A DNA stretch of 64,000 bases from positions 1 through 64,000 of the forward strand of contig JACRBM010000042.1 in NCBI GenBank assembly GCA_016219275.1, in the 5' to 3' direction. The DNA is from Chloroflexota bacterium. Its GTDB lineage: Bacteria; Chloroflexota; Anaerolineae; UBA4142. Below the pieces are notes generated by a model. That model was given only the letters and a program-made list of their open reading frames with translations. It had not been told where the DNA came from and did not search any database. Numbering within the stretch: the first letter of the stretch is position 1; each line of letters starts with the position of its first letter. Both the position numbers and the translations under genes were made by a program. This document shows, piece by piece, positions 1 to 8,879 of the stretch.

Positions 1-159
1 ATCTCACACGTCAACCTCGGACCAACCGAAACCACCCAATCGCCCGTCAGTGAATCATCCGTGGCGGCGTTCACCGATTGGGCGCGCGCGTTTCAAATCA
101 TCCCGGCAACTGACCAATCCGAAAATCTGACGCACACCCGCACACAGCAAGCGGCTTGA
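1..159 (+). CDS. 3' end of an unidentified gene, cut by the window edge
   Basis: Frame 1 is open from the first base to a TGA at 157-159 (52 codons), and its third positions are C/G-rich like the genes that follow. The tail ends LTHTRTQQAA. I recognise no family, and so short a piece could be open by chance. Its stop codon lies inside the -35 box of the next promoter, which fits a normal gene end. Confidence 0.4.
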   Translation: MSHVNLGPTETTQSPVSESSVAAFTDWARAFQIIPATDQSENLTHTRTQQAA

Positions 160-184
160 CATCGCTATGACATCGGTCTATCAT
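156..184 (+). promoter_or_regulatory. sigma70-type promoter of the alcohol dehydrogenase/HD-GYP pair
   Basis: TTGACA (156-161) and TATCAT (179-184) are separated by 17 bases, one mismatch from consensus. The ATG at 216 follows with a purine-rich GAGGA sequence just upstream. Read by eye; no start site is mapped. Confidence 0.65.
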
Positions 185-215
185 AAAGTCGGAACGTTGC
201 CAAGATGAGGATGTC

Positions 216-1631
216 ATGAGCACCGAAACGACGAATTCAATGCAGACCGAATTACGCAAGTATGTGTCGCCCGAGTTCGTGTTTGGGCAAGGCGCGCTCG
301 ACATGGTTAGTCAGTACGCCGTCAACTTTGGCGCGGGCAAGGCGCTGATCGTGACCGACCCGGGCATCCGCGTGGCGGGATGGACTGGGCGCGTGGAGGC
401 GGCGCTGCAACGCGCCGCGATTCCGTACGCGATCTTCGACGGTCTAACGAGCAATCCCAAAGACTATTGTAGAGTCCATTAAGGTTTGACCCCCAGTTGT
501 CCAGAGATAACTGTACCCCCACCCCCATACGACTATGGGAAGTTGAGACACTGGACAATTTCTGAAGGCTGAGTGAACCTGTAATGCAGGGACGAAATGA
601 ATTCTCCAACTATCCCAAGGATCTGCGTAGTGGATTTCCCTCTTTAAGGGGTACACTTATCGCTGGACTGTTGGGGGTTGAACCTTAATGGACTTTACAA
701 CTATGAAGTGATGCAAGGCGCTGAATTTTGCCGCGCTGAAAAATGTGATCTGATCATTGCGATTGGCGGCGGTAGCCCGATGGATTGCGCCAAAAGCATC
801 GGCATCGTCTCGTCCAACGAAAAACATATTCTTGAGTTTGAAGGCGTTGACCAAGTCGCCATCCCTGGTCTGCCCCTGATCTGCATCCCCACGACTGCCG
901 GCTCCTCCGCCGATGTTTCCCAATTCGCGATCATTACCGACACCACGCGCCGCGTCAAAATTGCCATCATCAGCAAAACGCTCGTCCCCGATGTCGCGCT
1001 GATTGACCCGCAGACGACGACGACGATGTCGCCGGCACTGACCGCCGCGACCGGCGTGGATGCGCTCGTGCATGGCTTTGAAGCATACGTCTCGAATGCC
1101 AGTTCCCCGCTCACCGATTTGTACGCCCTGGAAGCGATCCGACTGGTGACGTGTCACCTCGCGAACGCCGTGCATCAGCCGCACGATGCGTTCGCGCGCA
1201 ACCAGATGATGCTGGGCAGTCTCATGGCAGGTCTTGCTTTCTCCAACGCGAGTTTAGGATTGGTTCACAGCATGAGTCACAGTCTGGGCGGTCTCTTGGA
1301 TTTGGCGCATGGCGACTCCAACGCGATCTTGCTCGAGCCAGTCGTCGCCTTCAATTTCCACGCGACACGCGAGCGCTATGTTCGCATCGGAGAAGCGATG
1401 GGCTTGACGCTACGCGGGCTTGACGCCGAGGAACAAAAGTACGCGCTACAACGTACCCTCGCCGATCTTCGTCACCGCGTAGGAATCCGCCAGACCCTGG
1501 GCGAACTGGGGGTGACGCAACGAGATCTCCCTCACTTGGCAAGCGCCGCCCATCGCGATCCGTGCCTCGCAACCAATCCCGTCCAGCCAACCGTTGCCGA
1601 GATTGAGAAACTATATGAGCAAGTCCTCTAG
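216..1631 (+). pseudogene. iron-containing alcohol dehydrogenase (ErcA-like), interrupted by a MITE-like insertion
   Basis: The gene is split into 216-466 and 704-1631. Removing 467-703 (the insert plus one target-site copy) restores one 392-residue frame reading NPKDYEVMQGAEF across the junction, the expected length and sequence of a group III Fe-dependent alcohol dehydrogenase. The 3' part keeps IGGGSPMDCAKS (nucleotide-binding loop) and the iron-site region MSHSLGG...LAHGDSNA. The insert brings an in-frame TAA at 480-482, so only an 88-residue fragment can be made from the first start; the 3' part could be made only from an internal start (ATG at 678 or 711). The real stop overlaps the next gene's start by 17 bases. 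The dehydrogenase is presumably inactive; the event looks recent because both halves are otherwise intact. Confidence 0.9.
464..703. mobile_element. 234-bp MITE-like element with 54-bp terminal inverted repeats and CTA target duplication
   Basis: The element spans 467-700. Its ends (467-520 and 647-700) are inverted repeats matching at 45 of 54 positions by hand count; both begin TTGTA(G/A)AGTCCATTAAGGTT. The trinucleotide CTA flanks it on both sides (464-466, 701-703), and excision rebuilds a perfect dehydrogenase frame. It holds no transposase, so it would need a helper in trans. I cannot assign it to an IS family; a 3-bp duplication is used by several IS5-type groups. Confidence 0.9.
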
Positions 1632-2694
1632 CGCCGATCCGCACTGGGATCAATTGAGAGAAAAAGTGATCGGCTTGGGGGAACGATCTTTCCGCAAAAG
1701 TTATTACCCGCAACTCTTGCAACAGATCCAAGCCCTGGAAGTTGAGCGACGCAAAGCCGAGGCGAATGAGCACAAGTTCCGGACGTTATTCGAGCACATC
1801 TCGGACGGCATCGTGCTGGTGGATATTGAAACGCGCGTGTTGATTCTCGGCAACCAAGCAATCGCCCAAATGACCGGTTATTCCCAGGATGAGTTGCAAG
1901 GTCGCGCGATTTCGGACATTGTGCCGATGGAGGAGACGCCTTGGCTGCGGGAAGAATTCGCCAAGCAGGTTCGCGGAGAAATCAAGATCGTTCGCGATGT
2001 GCCCGTGAAGCGACGCGACGGGAGCGTTTTTTATGCCGATGTAAACGCCGCGCCAGTTTACTTGGATGGTCGGCGTTTGTATATGGGCGTGGTGCGCGAT
2101 GTGACCGAGCGCCGCGCGTCCGAATCCGCCTTGGAAAACGCGTACCTCGATACAGTGCTCGCGCTTTCGCGGATGATGGATGCCCGGGATGCGTACACGG
2201 GAACGCACAGTCAGAATCTTGCGGCGTGGGCGCGAGCTGTCGCCGAGCGATTGGGCTGTAGCCAGGGTGAAATCCGCACCATTCATTGGGCGGCTCTGTT
2301 GCATGACATCGGCAAGACCGGGGTGCCGGATGAAATTCTACGCAAACCCGAATCGCTCACTGCCGAAGAATGGCGCATTATGAAACGCCACCCTGAAATC
2401 GGCGCGGCGATTGTCGCTCCGATCAAGCAACTCAACGGCGTAGCGGAAATCATCCGCACGCACCATGAGAAATTCGACGGCAGTGGATACCCAGATGGAT
2501 TGATCGGCGAAACGATTCCTCTCGGCGGACGCATCTTATCGGTGGTGGATTGCTACAGCGCGATGACCGACGAACGCATCTATCGTAGCGCGCGCACGCA
2601 CGCCGAAGCCGTGGCAGAATTGAGGGTTTGTTCCGGCGTCGCTTTTGATCCGCAGATCGTTCAGATATTCTTGCAGATGCTTGGCGCGGGTTGA
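1615..2694 (+). CDS. PAS domain / HD-GYP domain signalling protein (probable cyclic-di-GMP phosphodiesterase)
   Basis: This 359-residue protein starts at the ATG at 1615, inside the end of the dehydrogenase gene (17-base overlap), so translation was probably coupled before the insertion. A short coiled N-terminus precedes a PAS domain (about residues 45-165, FRTLFEHISDGIVLVD). An HD-GYP domain follows (about 175-355) with metal-binding LLHDIGK and the signature HHEKFDGSGYP. HD-GYP proteins usually hydrolyse cyclic di-GMP; PAS domains sense redox, light or small ligands. There is no membrane segment, so it should be cytoplasmic. Pairing with an ErcA-like dehydrogenase suggests a sensor linked to alcohol oxidation. 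The upstream stop in the MITE may reduce its expression by polarity. Confidence 0.88.
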   Translation: MSKSSSADPHWDQLREKVIGLGERSFRKSYYPQLLQQIQALEVERRKAEANEHKFRTLFEHISDGIVLVDIETRVLILGNQAIAQMTGYSQDELQGRAISDIVPMEETPWLREEFAKQVRGEIKIVRDVPVKRRDGSVFYADVNAAPVYLDGRRLYMGVVRDVTERRASESALENAYLDTVLALSRMMDARDAYTGTHSQNLAAWARAVAERLGCSQGEIRTIHWAALLHDIGKTGVPDEILRKPESLTAEEWRIMKRHPEIGAAIVAPIKQLNGVAEIIRTHHEKFDGSGYPDGLIGETIPLGGRILSVVDCYSAMTDERIYRSARTHAEAVAELRVCSGVAFDPQIVQIFLQMLGAG

Positions 2695-2717
2695 GCGGCG
2701 GATGGCAAATGGCGAAT

Positions 2718-2742
2718 GGCGGATAGCGAATTGCTATCCGCC
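2718..2742. terminator. bidirectional hairpin between convergent genes
   Basis: GGCGGATAGC and GCTATCCGCC form a perfect 10-bp stem with a 5-base loop, between the convergent HD-GYP and rhaB genes. There is no long T-run, so terminator function is inferred from position. It is flanked by degenerate copies of the same words (ATGGC, AAATGGC). Confidence 0.55.
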
Positions 2743-2747
2743 ATCTG

Positions 2748-4211
2748 CTATTTGCTGTCCGCTATTCGTGTGAATCGTTCATACGCTTCGTCCCAGTGCG
2801 CGGGATCACCTGGGGTGTACGTTTTCAGCGGGAAGGTTGCGCGGATGATCGCGCGTGCGTCATCCCAGGAAGTGCAATCGCCGGACGCGATGAGTTGCGC
2901 CGCGAGATTGCCGAGCGCGGTCGCTTCGACCGGACCGGCGAACACGGGACGCGCGCACGCATCCGCCGTGAACTGGCACAGCAACTCATTCTGCGAACCG
3001 CCGCCGACGATGTGAATCACGTCGAGCCGATGCCCGATTATTTTTTCGAGCCGCGCCAACGTGAGCCGATACTTGAGCGCGAGACTTTCCAGGATCACGC
3101 GCACGAGACTGCCTTGGTCGCGCGGCGCGGATTGCCCCGCCTCGATACAAAAATTTTGGAGCGCGCGCGGCATGTCGTCGGGATTCATAAACGCGTGGTG
3201 GTCTGCGTCCACAAACGCTTGGAACGGTTGCGCCTGCTTGGCAAGCGCGACAAGTGCATCGTAACTTAATTCTTCGCCATTGCGCGCCCACGCGCGGCGG
3301 CATTCCTGCACGAGCCACATCCCGGCAATATTCTTGAGCAGACGAATCGTGCCTGCCACACCGCCCTCGTTCGTAAAATTCCCATCGCGCGTCGCATCGT
3401 TGATGAGCGGTTCGGGGACGACCGCGCCCATCAACGACCACGTCCCCGAACTGATGTACGCAAAGTTCGCGTCCTGCGCCGGAATCGCGGCAACCGCCGA
3501 GCCGGTGTCGTGGCAGGCGGGCGCGATGACCTGGGTGTGGTTCAAGCCGGCTTGATGCGGCGCGCCGAGTCGTCCGATGATGGTCGCGGGCGGGATGACG
3601 CGCGGAAAGATTTGTGTGGGCAGACTCAGGCGTTCCAACAGCGCGCGCGCCCACGCGCGTTGGCGCGCATCGAAACACTGGGTCGTCGTCGCGATGGTGT
3701 ACTCGCCCACCTTTTCGCCGGTGAGCCAATAGTTGATCAGGTCGGGGATCATCAACAGCGTGTCCGCGATGTTGAGCGCGGGCGAGCCGCGCATCGCGTA
3801 AAGTTGGTACAGCGTGTTGATTTGCATGAACTGGATGCCGGTCGTACTAAAAATTTCGTCGCGCGGGACGCGTTCAAACGCGCGCGCCATCATGCCATCG
3901 GTGCGCTGATCGCGATAATGGTACGGATTGCCGATGAGCGCGCCGGTTTTGTCGAGCAGCGCGAAATCCACGCCCCAGGTGTCCACGCCGACGCTCGCGA
4001 TATCGCCGAACTGTTGCGCTGCGCGCGCGAGTCCATTTTGGATTTCGTCGTTCAAGCGCAACACGTCCCAGTGCAAATGTCCCGCGACGCGCACGGAACG
4101 ATTCGGGAAGCGATGCGCTTCGCGCAACGTCAAACGCGCGCCGTCGAAACTGCCGACGATCGCGCGCCCGCTCTCCGCCCCCAGGTCAATCGCGACAAAA
4201 TTTCTAGTCAT
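2748..4211 (-). CDS. rhaB: L-rhamnulokinase
   Basis: Phosphorylates L-rhamnulose to L-rhamnulose 1-phosphate with ATP, the second step of rhamnose catabolism. The 487-residue protein has the FGGY-kinase fold: N-terminal ATPase motif FVAIDLGAESGRA and C-terminal GGGSQNELLCQ, near the usual length of about 480-490. I chose the ATG at 4211 because GAGAGGTG lies 7 bases upstream; a GTG three codons earlier would sit inside that ribosome site. It is the last gene of the minus-strand sugar block and directly follows the aldolase gene. No rhamnose isomerase (rhaA) is in the window; the mutarotase rhaM is at 53636. Confidence 0.93.
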   Translation of the reverse strand: MTRNFVAIDLGAESGRAIVGSFDGARLTLREAHRFPNRSVRVAGHLHWDVLRLNDEIQNGLARAAQQFGDIASVGVDTWGVDFALLDKTGALIGNPYHYRDQRTDGMMARAFERVPRDEIFSTTGIQFMQINTLYQLYAMRGSPALNIADTLLMIPDLINYWLTGEKVGEYTIATTTQCFDARQRAWARALLERLSLPTQIFPRVIPPATIIGRLGAPHQAGLNHTQVIAPACHDTGSAVAAIPAQDANFAYISSGTWSLMGAVVPEPLINDATRDGNFTNEGGVAGTIRLLKNIAGMWLVQECRRAWARNGEELSYDALVALAKQAQPFQAFVDADHHAFMNPDDMPRALQNFCIEAGQSAPRDQGSLVRVILESLALKYRLTLARLEKIIGHRLDVIHIVGGGSQNELLCQFTADACARPVFAGPVEATALGNLAAQLIASGDCTSWDDARAIIRATFPLKTYTPGDPAHWDEAYERFTRIADSK

Positions 4212-4256
4212 TGCCGTCACCTCTCAAAAAACACAATTGCATCTTGTCGTTCGACC

Positions 4257-4287
4257 GAAACCAGGTTTCTCCGAGAAACCTGGTTTC
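4257..4287. repeat. palindromic hairpin repeat family A, copy 1
   Basis: GAAACCAGGTTTCT and its complement form a 14-bp stem with a CCG loop, between rhaD and rhaB. Other copies: 5162, 10768, 27495, 31493, 58297 and 60166. Confidence 0.9.
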
Positions 4288-4301
4288 TTGTTTGCGTACG
4301 A

Positions 4302-5126
4302 TCAAAAAACATTTTGTTGAATGCCTAACGATTGGCAGATCGCGCGCACCTCATCCGCGGCAAGCCCTTCTGCCTGTTCGTGATTCACGAGGTTGAGGTA
4401 CTCGTAGCGCGCACCCGTCTCGGCGTACTCGATGCGGTCGCACGCGCGTTTGACCGATGCGTCCGAGCGCGCCATCGTGCCGTGCTTTGCCCAGACGACG
4501 ACGCGATGCGTGCGGAGCGCCGCGACCGTCGCCGCCATCAACTCCGGCGAACCTGGGACGCGAAATGGCACGACCCCCAGCCCTTCCGGCAAATTGACGA
4601 TCGTTTCCGGCTGCCAGCGCAACAGGTGACGATTCAAATACGTTTCATCGCGATACGCGGGGATGTGGCTGAGGTAGGTGAGATGCAACGGTTGCGCGTG
4701 GATGATCGCGTGAAAGTTCGTGCGACTGTTGACCACCTGGTCGCGATGCACGGCGAGGTGCGAGTTGAACTCGCTCGTCAAGCGCGTAAAGAGCCGCCGC
4801 GGCGACGTGTAGAGCCGCGCGGTTTTTCCGTCGGCGTTGACCGCGACGCAACCCAGGTTTGCGGCGGGGTCTGCTTTGATTTCGCGCAGGCGTCGCCCGG
4901 AACCGGTGACCAAGAAAATACCATCGGCTAGTTCAGGTGACGCTTCCGGTAACTCGACTACATCTTCGATTGGAAACTTGCGGCGCACTTCGATCTGCCA
5001 GCCGATGTACACGGAAATGTTGCCCGCCGCGCCTTCACTCGCTTCGATCTCGGACAAGCGTTCGCCGGCATCGCCGATTGCGGTCAAGAGTTCGTCAAAC
5101 TCTGGATAGGGTAAATCAGTGGACAT
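4302..5126 (-). CDS. rhaD: rhamnulose-1-phosphate aldolase (class II aldolase family)
   Basis: Cleaves L-rhamnulose 1-phosphate to dihydroxyacetone phosphate and L-lactaldehyde; zinc-dependent. The 274-residue protein matches RhaD along its length: GAAGNIS near residue 35, the metal region NFHAIIHAQPLHL, the block LPEGLGVVPFRVPGS, and VVWAKHGTM with the C-terminal metal histidine. In E. coli RhaD the middle metal motif is HCH; here the second position reads Gln (IHAQ), so one ligand may differ. It lies immediately upstream of rhaB, with a family A hairpin between them. Start: ATG with AAAGGCGGG upstream. Confidence 0.88.
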   Translation of the reverse strand: MSTDLPYPEFDELLTAIGDAGERLSEIEASEGAAGNISVYIGWQIEVRRKFPIEDVVELPEASPELADGIFLVTGSGRRLREIKADPAANLGCVAVNADGKTARLYTSPRRLFTRLTSEFNSHLAVHRDQVVNSRTNFHAIIHAQPLHLTYLSHIPAYRDETYLNRHLLRWQPETIVNLPEGLGVVPFRVPGSPELMAATVAALRTHRVVVWAKHGTMARSDASVKRACDRIEYAETGARYEYLNLVNHEQAEGLAADEVRAICQSLGIQQNVF

Positions 5127-5161
5127 CGTAACCCGCCTTTCTGCTTTGTACCCCCATCGCC

Positions 5162-5200
5162 AGAATCCAGGTTTCTCCCCTTCGGGGAAACCTGGATTCT
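5162..5200. repeat. palindromic hairpin repeat family A, copy 2 (UUCG loop)
   Basis: AGAATCCAGGTTTCT and its complement are separated by CCCCTTCGGGG-type sequence, which extends the stem and closes it with a TTCG tetraloop. It lies between the fucosidase and rhaD genes. A TTCG loop is unusually stable in RNA. Confidence 0.85.
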
Positions 5201-5307
5201 ATCTTTAGCGAAGTGGTAACTTGAGGAACTGTTTTTTGTTTAGCATATCCGCAAGCAATTTCATGTCAAGTTGCGTGATTTCGATGCGGAGTGATAACTG
5301 TGACGCG

Positions 5308-6588
5308 TTACTTGAGGAATAACTCGATGACCGGCACGACGACATCCGGCTTACGAACCGGCAATTCCAGACTCACCATGTCCTCGGTGACGCCGGCAAG
5401 TTGCGGGTGATTGAACTTGGCGAAAGGCACTTGACTCGCATCGTGCAATAACTGGGCGTACTCCACTTTGCCTGCCAGTCCTTCCAGGTGAATGTGTTTG
5501 AAGGGCCAAGCAAAGACGTGAATGTAGAGTCGCTTGCCGTTTTGCGTGAGTCGGCAATCTGGCGGCGCGGTGAACTCGCTCATCGTGCAGCCATAGATCG
5601 AACGCGCGTTGAGTTTCATCCAAGCGCGATACACGTCCAGCGCCTTGATCGCGCGATCGTCGAACGCGCCGCGCGCGGTCGGTCCGACGTTCATCAACAG
5701 ATTGCCGCCGCGCGACACCGAGTTGACGAGCATTTGAATCAGTTGCTCCGGACTTTTCCAGGTGTATTCGTCGCGATAATATCCCCACGAACCGCTGAAT
5801 GTTTGGCACGTTTCCCACACGACCGGCTTGCCGTTCACGTGCACCCAGCCGCGCGGTTGCACTTGCTCCGGTGTGTAGATGTCGGCTTGCTCCGGCGGCA
5901 GATCGAGCCGGTTGTCCACGATGATGTGTGGTTGCAACTCGCGCACCATCTTGAGCAACTTGTCGCTCTGCCAATCGTCGTGACCCTTGCCGGGCATTCC
6001 GCGGTACTCGCGCCCAGGATACGAAAAGTCGAACCACATCACGTCAATTTTGCCAAACTCGGTGAGCAGTTCGCGCGTCTGCGCGTGCAAGTACTCGGCG
6101 TACTTCCGCATGTCGCGCGTTTTGTTCATTTCCAACGCGGCGGGATGATTGCGCAAGGGATGAAACACGTCAATCGTAAACTCGGGATGATGCCAGTCAA
6201 TCAGCGAATAGTAGAATCCGAGCTTCAACCCGGCGGCGCGGAACGCCTCGACCCAGGGACGGAGCAGGTCGCGGCGCGCCGGCGTGTTCGTGGCTTTGTA
6301 ATCCGTGAGCTTGGAATCCCACAAACAAAAACCTTCGTGATGCTTGGTCGTGATGACGGCGTACTTCATCCCGGCGTCCTTGGCGCGTTGCGCCCATTCC
6401 TTGGGATCGTACAGGTCGGGATCAAAGTGATCCAGATATTTTTGATACGCGGCGTCGTCCATCTCTTCGCGATTACGCACCCACTCGTGCCGCGCCGCCG
6501 CCGCGTACGCGCCCCAGTGGATGAACATGCCAAAGCGATCCTGGATGAACCAGGATGTGTCACCCTGGGTCGGTTCTGGTTTCAACAT
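5308..6588 (-). CDS. alpha-L-fucosidase, glycoside hydrolase family 29
   Basis: Retaining hydrolase that removes alpha-linked L-fucose. The 426-residue protein starts its catalytic barrel with RFGMFIHWGAY, a hallmark of GH29, followed by KYAVITTKHHEGFCLWDS (active-site histidines). It then has IDVMWFDFSYPG, whose Asp is the expected nucleophile. No signal peptide is evident, so it probably acts on imported oligosaccharides in the cytoplasm. It is encoded between the GH88 and rhaD genes. Fucose specificity is inferred from the family; related 6-deoxy sugars are possible given the rhamnose genes alongside. Confidence 0.9.
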   Translation of the reverse strand: MLKPEPTQGDTSWFIQDRFGMFIHWGAYAAAARHEWVRNREEMDDAAYQKYLDHFDPDLYDPKEWAQRAKDAGMKYAVITTKHHEGFCLWDSKLTDYKATNTPARRDLLRPWVEAFRAAGLKLGFYYSLIDWHHPEFTIDVFHPLRNHPAALEMNKTRDMRKYAEYLHAQTRELLTEFGKIDVMWFDFSYPGREYRGMPGKGHDDWQSDKLLKMVRELQPHIIVDNRLDLPPEQADIYTPEQVQPRGWVHVNGKPVVWETCQTFSGSWGYYRDEYTWKSPEQLIQMLVNSVSRGGNLLMNVGPTARGAFDDRAIKALDVYRAWMKLNARSIYGCTMSEFTAPPDCRLTQNGKRLYIHVFAWPFKHIHLEGLAGKVEYAQLLHDASQVPFAKFNHPQLAGVTEDMVSLELPVRKPDVVVPVIELFLK

Positions 6589-6645
6589 ACGGATGTTCTC
6601 CTTTTCGTTCGATAATGTGTCTCAATATAGCACGGTGTTGAATTT

Positions 6646-6673
6646 GTAGGGGCGACCACAAGGGTCGCCCCCA
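6646..6673. repeat. palindromic repeat family E, copy 1
   Basis: GTAGGGGCGACC pairs with GGGTCGCCCCCAC across a short loop, between the GH88 and GH29 genes. A relative with the same GTAGGGGCG start is at 39994-40020. Likely an RNA hairpin within the transcript. Confidence 0.7.
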
Positions 6674-6680
6674 CGCCAAT

Positions 6681-7787
6681 TTACACGACCGCTTTATCCG
6701 GCGCGATCAAGCGCGTCAACGCCTCGACAAAATAATAATCGCCGTAAATCAAACCGTGCTCCATCATGCCGTGCGGCTTACTGCGCGTTCCGTGAATCAA
6801 GATGGATGGCTCGCGTGTGCCGCGACTCGAATAATCGCGCCACAGCGATTCGAGAATCGTGATTGCCGCGTTGCGCCAGTGTTCCGCTTTGGTCGCGTCC
6901 GATTCAAGCGTCGCGAGAAGCATCATGCCCGAGGCGAGCGTGGACGCAGCAGAACTATCGCGCACGTCATTTGGAATCAACGGCGAATCGTAATCCCAGT
7001 ACGGGACGTGATCGGGCGGCAAACGGCGCAGGCAATACTCGGCAAGGTTGCGCGACGCAACAAGAAATGTCGCGTCGCCGGTATTGCGATAACATTCGGC
7101 GAAACCGTAGACCGCCCATGCTTGCCCGCGCGACCAACACGACGATGCGCTCAAGCCCTGGTGAGTATCTTGCATGATGAACGCGCCGGTGTCCGGATCG
7201 AAATCCATCACATGCGACGTTGACCAGTCCGAACGCGTGTTGTACTCAAGCGCGGTGCGCGCATGCGCGGTGGCGATCTCCGCGAACCTGGGATCGCCGG
7301 TCTCAACGCTCGCCCAGTACAACAGATCGAGATTCATCAGCGTGTCAATGATCGCGCGCCCGCGCCGATCATCCGATTCGAGCGCGCCCCACGCGCGGAT
7401 GAATTTACCTTGTGCGTTGTAGCGCCGAATGAGCGAGCGCGCGGCGTTGAGCGCGGGCGCTTTGAGCGTCGCATCGCCGGTGAGTGTTGCGCCGAGGAGG
7501 TGCGATAGCTCGAACAGGAAACCCAGGTCGTGCGTGCTCGTGTCGTTTTGGCGCGGCGCAAGTTGCGCGGTCCATGCGCGCGCCGCGCGTTCGAGCGCCG
7601 CGTCGCCGGTGTGCGCGAACGCGAGCCAGAGCAAGCCAGCCCAATGCCCGCCGACCCAGCCGCCCGGTTTGACCCGCGTAGATTCCCACACGCCGTCGTT
7701 CGTCAATTCCGGAAAATCGGTGACGCGTGCGAGGTTCTGGCGCGTTACGACAATGCTGTACTGCAATGCTTCGTGTGTCCAATCCAC
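6681..7787 (-). CDS. unsaturated glucuronyl hydrolase, glycoside hydrolase family 88
   Basis: GH88 enzymes hydrate the 4,5-unsaturated uronic acid left at the non-reducing end by polysaccharide lyases, releasing the sugar below. The 368-residue protein has the alpha/alpha barrel and both catalytic aspartates in context: THDLGFLFELS (Asp87) and AIIDTLMNLDLLYW (Asp148), matching Asp88 and Asp149 of the Bacillus enzyme. I chose the GTG at 7787, which has GAGGAG 5-6 bases upstream and gives MDWTHEAL; the longer frame reads nonsense from the neighbour. Its ribosome site overlaps the stop of the alginate-lyase-like gene, so the two are coupled. No signal peptide: cytoplasmic. Confidence 0.92.
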   Translation of the reverse strand: MDWTHEALQYSIVVTRQNLARVTDFPELTNDGVWESTRVKPGGWVGGHWAGLLWLAFAHTGDAALERAARAWTAQLAPRQNDTSTHDLGFLFELSHLLGATLTGDATLKAPALNAARSLIRRYNAQGKFIRAWGALESDDRRGRAIIDTLMNLDLLYWASVETGDPRFAEIATAHARTALEYNTRSDWSTSHVMDFDPDTGAFIMQDTHQGLSASSCWSRGQAWAVYGFAECYRNTGDATFLVASRNLAEYCLRRLPPDHVPYWDYDSPLIPNDVRDSSAASTLASGMMLLATLESDATKAEHWRNAAITILESLWRDYSSRGTREPSILIHGTRSKPHGMMEHGLIYGDYYFVEALTRLIAPDKAVV

Positions 7788-7797
7788 TCTAGTCTCC

Positions 7798-8879
7798 TCA
7801 GTTGATCCACAACACCGGCTGGCGAATCGGCATGTTGCGGATGATCTCTTCATCGGTCGGGTCCGCGTCGAGCGTCTGCCAAAGTTCCAGGTATTTCGAT
7901 TCGGCGTACGCGCGTGCACAGAACAAGAGCGACGGCTGGCGCGCGGGCAAGCCGTCCCAGTGCATCACGTCGCGCGCCCAGCGCCACGATGATTTGTCTT
8001 TCAGAAACGGATAGAGAAATTCCATGCCACGTTTCATCCCGCGCCCGTCGCGCGTTTCAAAGCGCGATAAATCATCGCGCGGCGTCGAAAGCAGTTGGCA
8101 GATGCCTGCCATCACGTCGAGGTTGAAGATCGAGTAGCTGTACGGTTTGGTGCGCGCGAGTTCGCGCGGGAACGACCCATCAGACGTCATTTGATCGGGC
8201 AATAGAATTTCTTTAAAGCGGCGACGACAATCGTCCATCACCGGTTCATCGCCAATGAGATGCGCGAACGCGCCGGCTTGTAAGACCCAGCACGTCGCAT
8301 GATTATTTTGCGTGTCGCGCTCGTCCATGCCGTACGGGTGCGTCGTGAACCAACGCAAATAGTCGGCGAACCAGGATTGAATGGCGCGGAACTCGGGCAA
8401 CACGTCGCGCATCGCTTCAATCGCGCGCGTAACTTCGACGAGGTGAAGCGTGTCAATCAAGCCGATCCCGCGCCCAGCGCAAATCCCAGGAATGGCTTGG
8501 GCGTACTCAAGACGCGGATTCATCGTGTTTGCAAATTCACGAACCACGCGTGCAGGTGCGCGGCGGCGGCATCGCTAAACCCAGGATCGCGCGTCAACGC
8601 GTACGCCGCGCCGAGCGCGCCCACCTGCACCGACAACGTGATCATCAAACGGCGATGTCCGAAGAAATTGTCCGGGTTGGTTTCGCCATCGCGACGGATG
8701 TAGGGCAAGCCCTCTGCTGTGTCCGGATTGCGCCACCAGTAATCGCCTTCGGAGAAATAATCCTGGGGAGCACCTGGGCTACGCGCGCAAACGAGCGACG
8801 TGATTGGTGTCGGCGGCGCGTTCAGATATTTGCGCGCGCGCGTGAGAACGCGATCGCGCTCGAAATCTCCGAGATTCAT
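7798..8879 (-). pseudogene. alginate-lyase-family polysaccharide lyase, split by a one-base frameshift
   Basis: Two frames together make one 360-residue alginate-lyase-domain protein. The N-terminal part (8879 to 8520) has YFSEGDYWWRNPDT and HRRLMITLSVQVGALGAAY, and ends HAWFVNLQTR then TGA. The C-terminal part continues MNPRLEYAQAIPGICAGRG at 8520, with TQNNHATCW, a typical motif of the family, and ends at 7798. Adding one base at about 8520-8523 joins them exactly where homologues read continuously. The start ATG at 8877-8879 overlaps the previous stop as ATGA. Lyases of this family cut uronic acid polymers and would produce GH88 substrates. Either a true mutation or a sequencing error. Confidence 0.82.

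Noticed and set aside
464-703. Insertion sequence with transposase
   Set aside because: Only 234 bp long with no coding frame; it fits a non-autonomous element.
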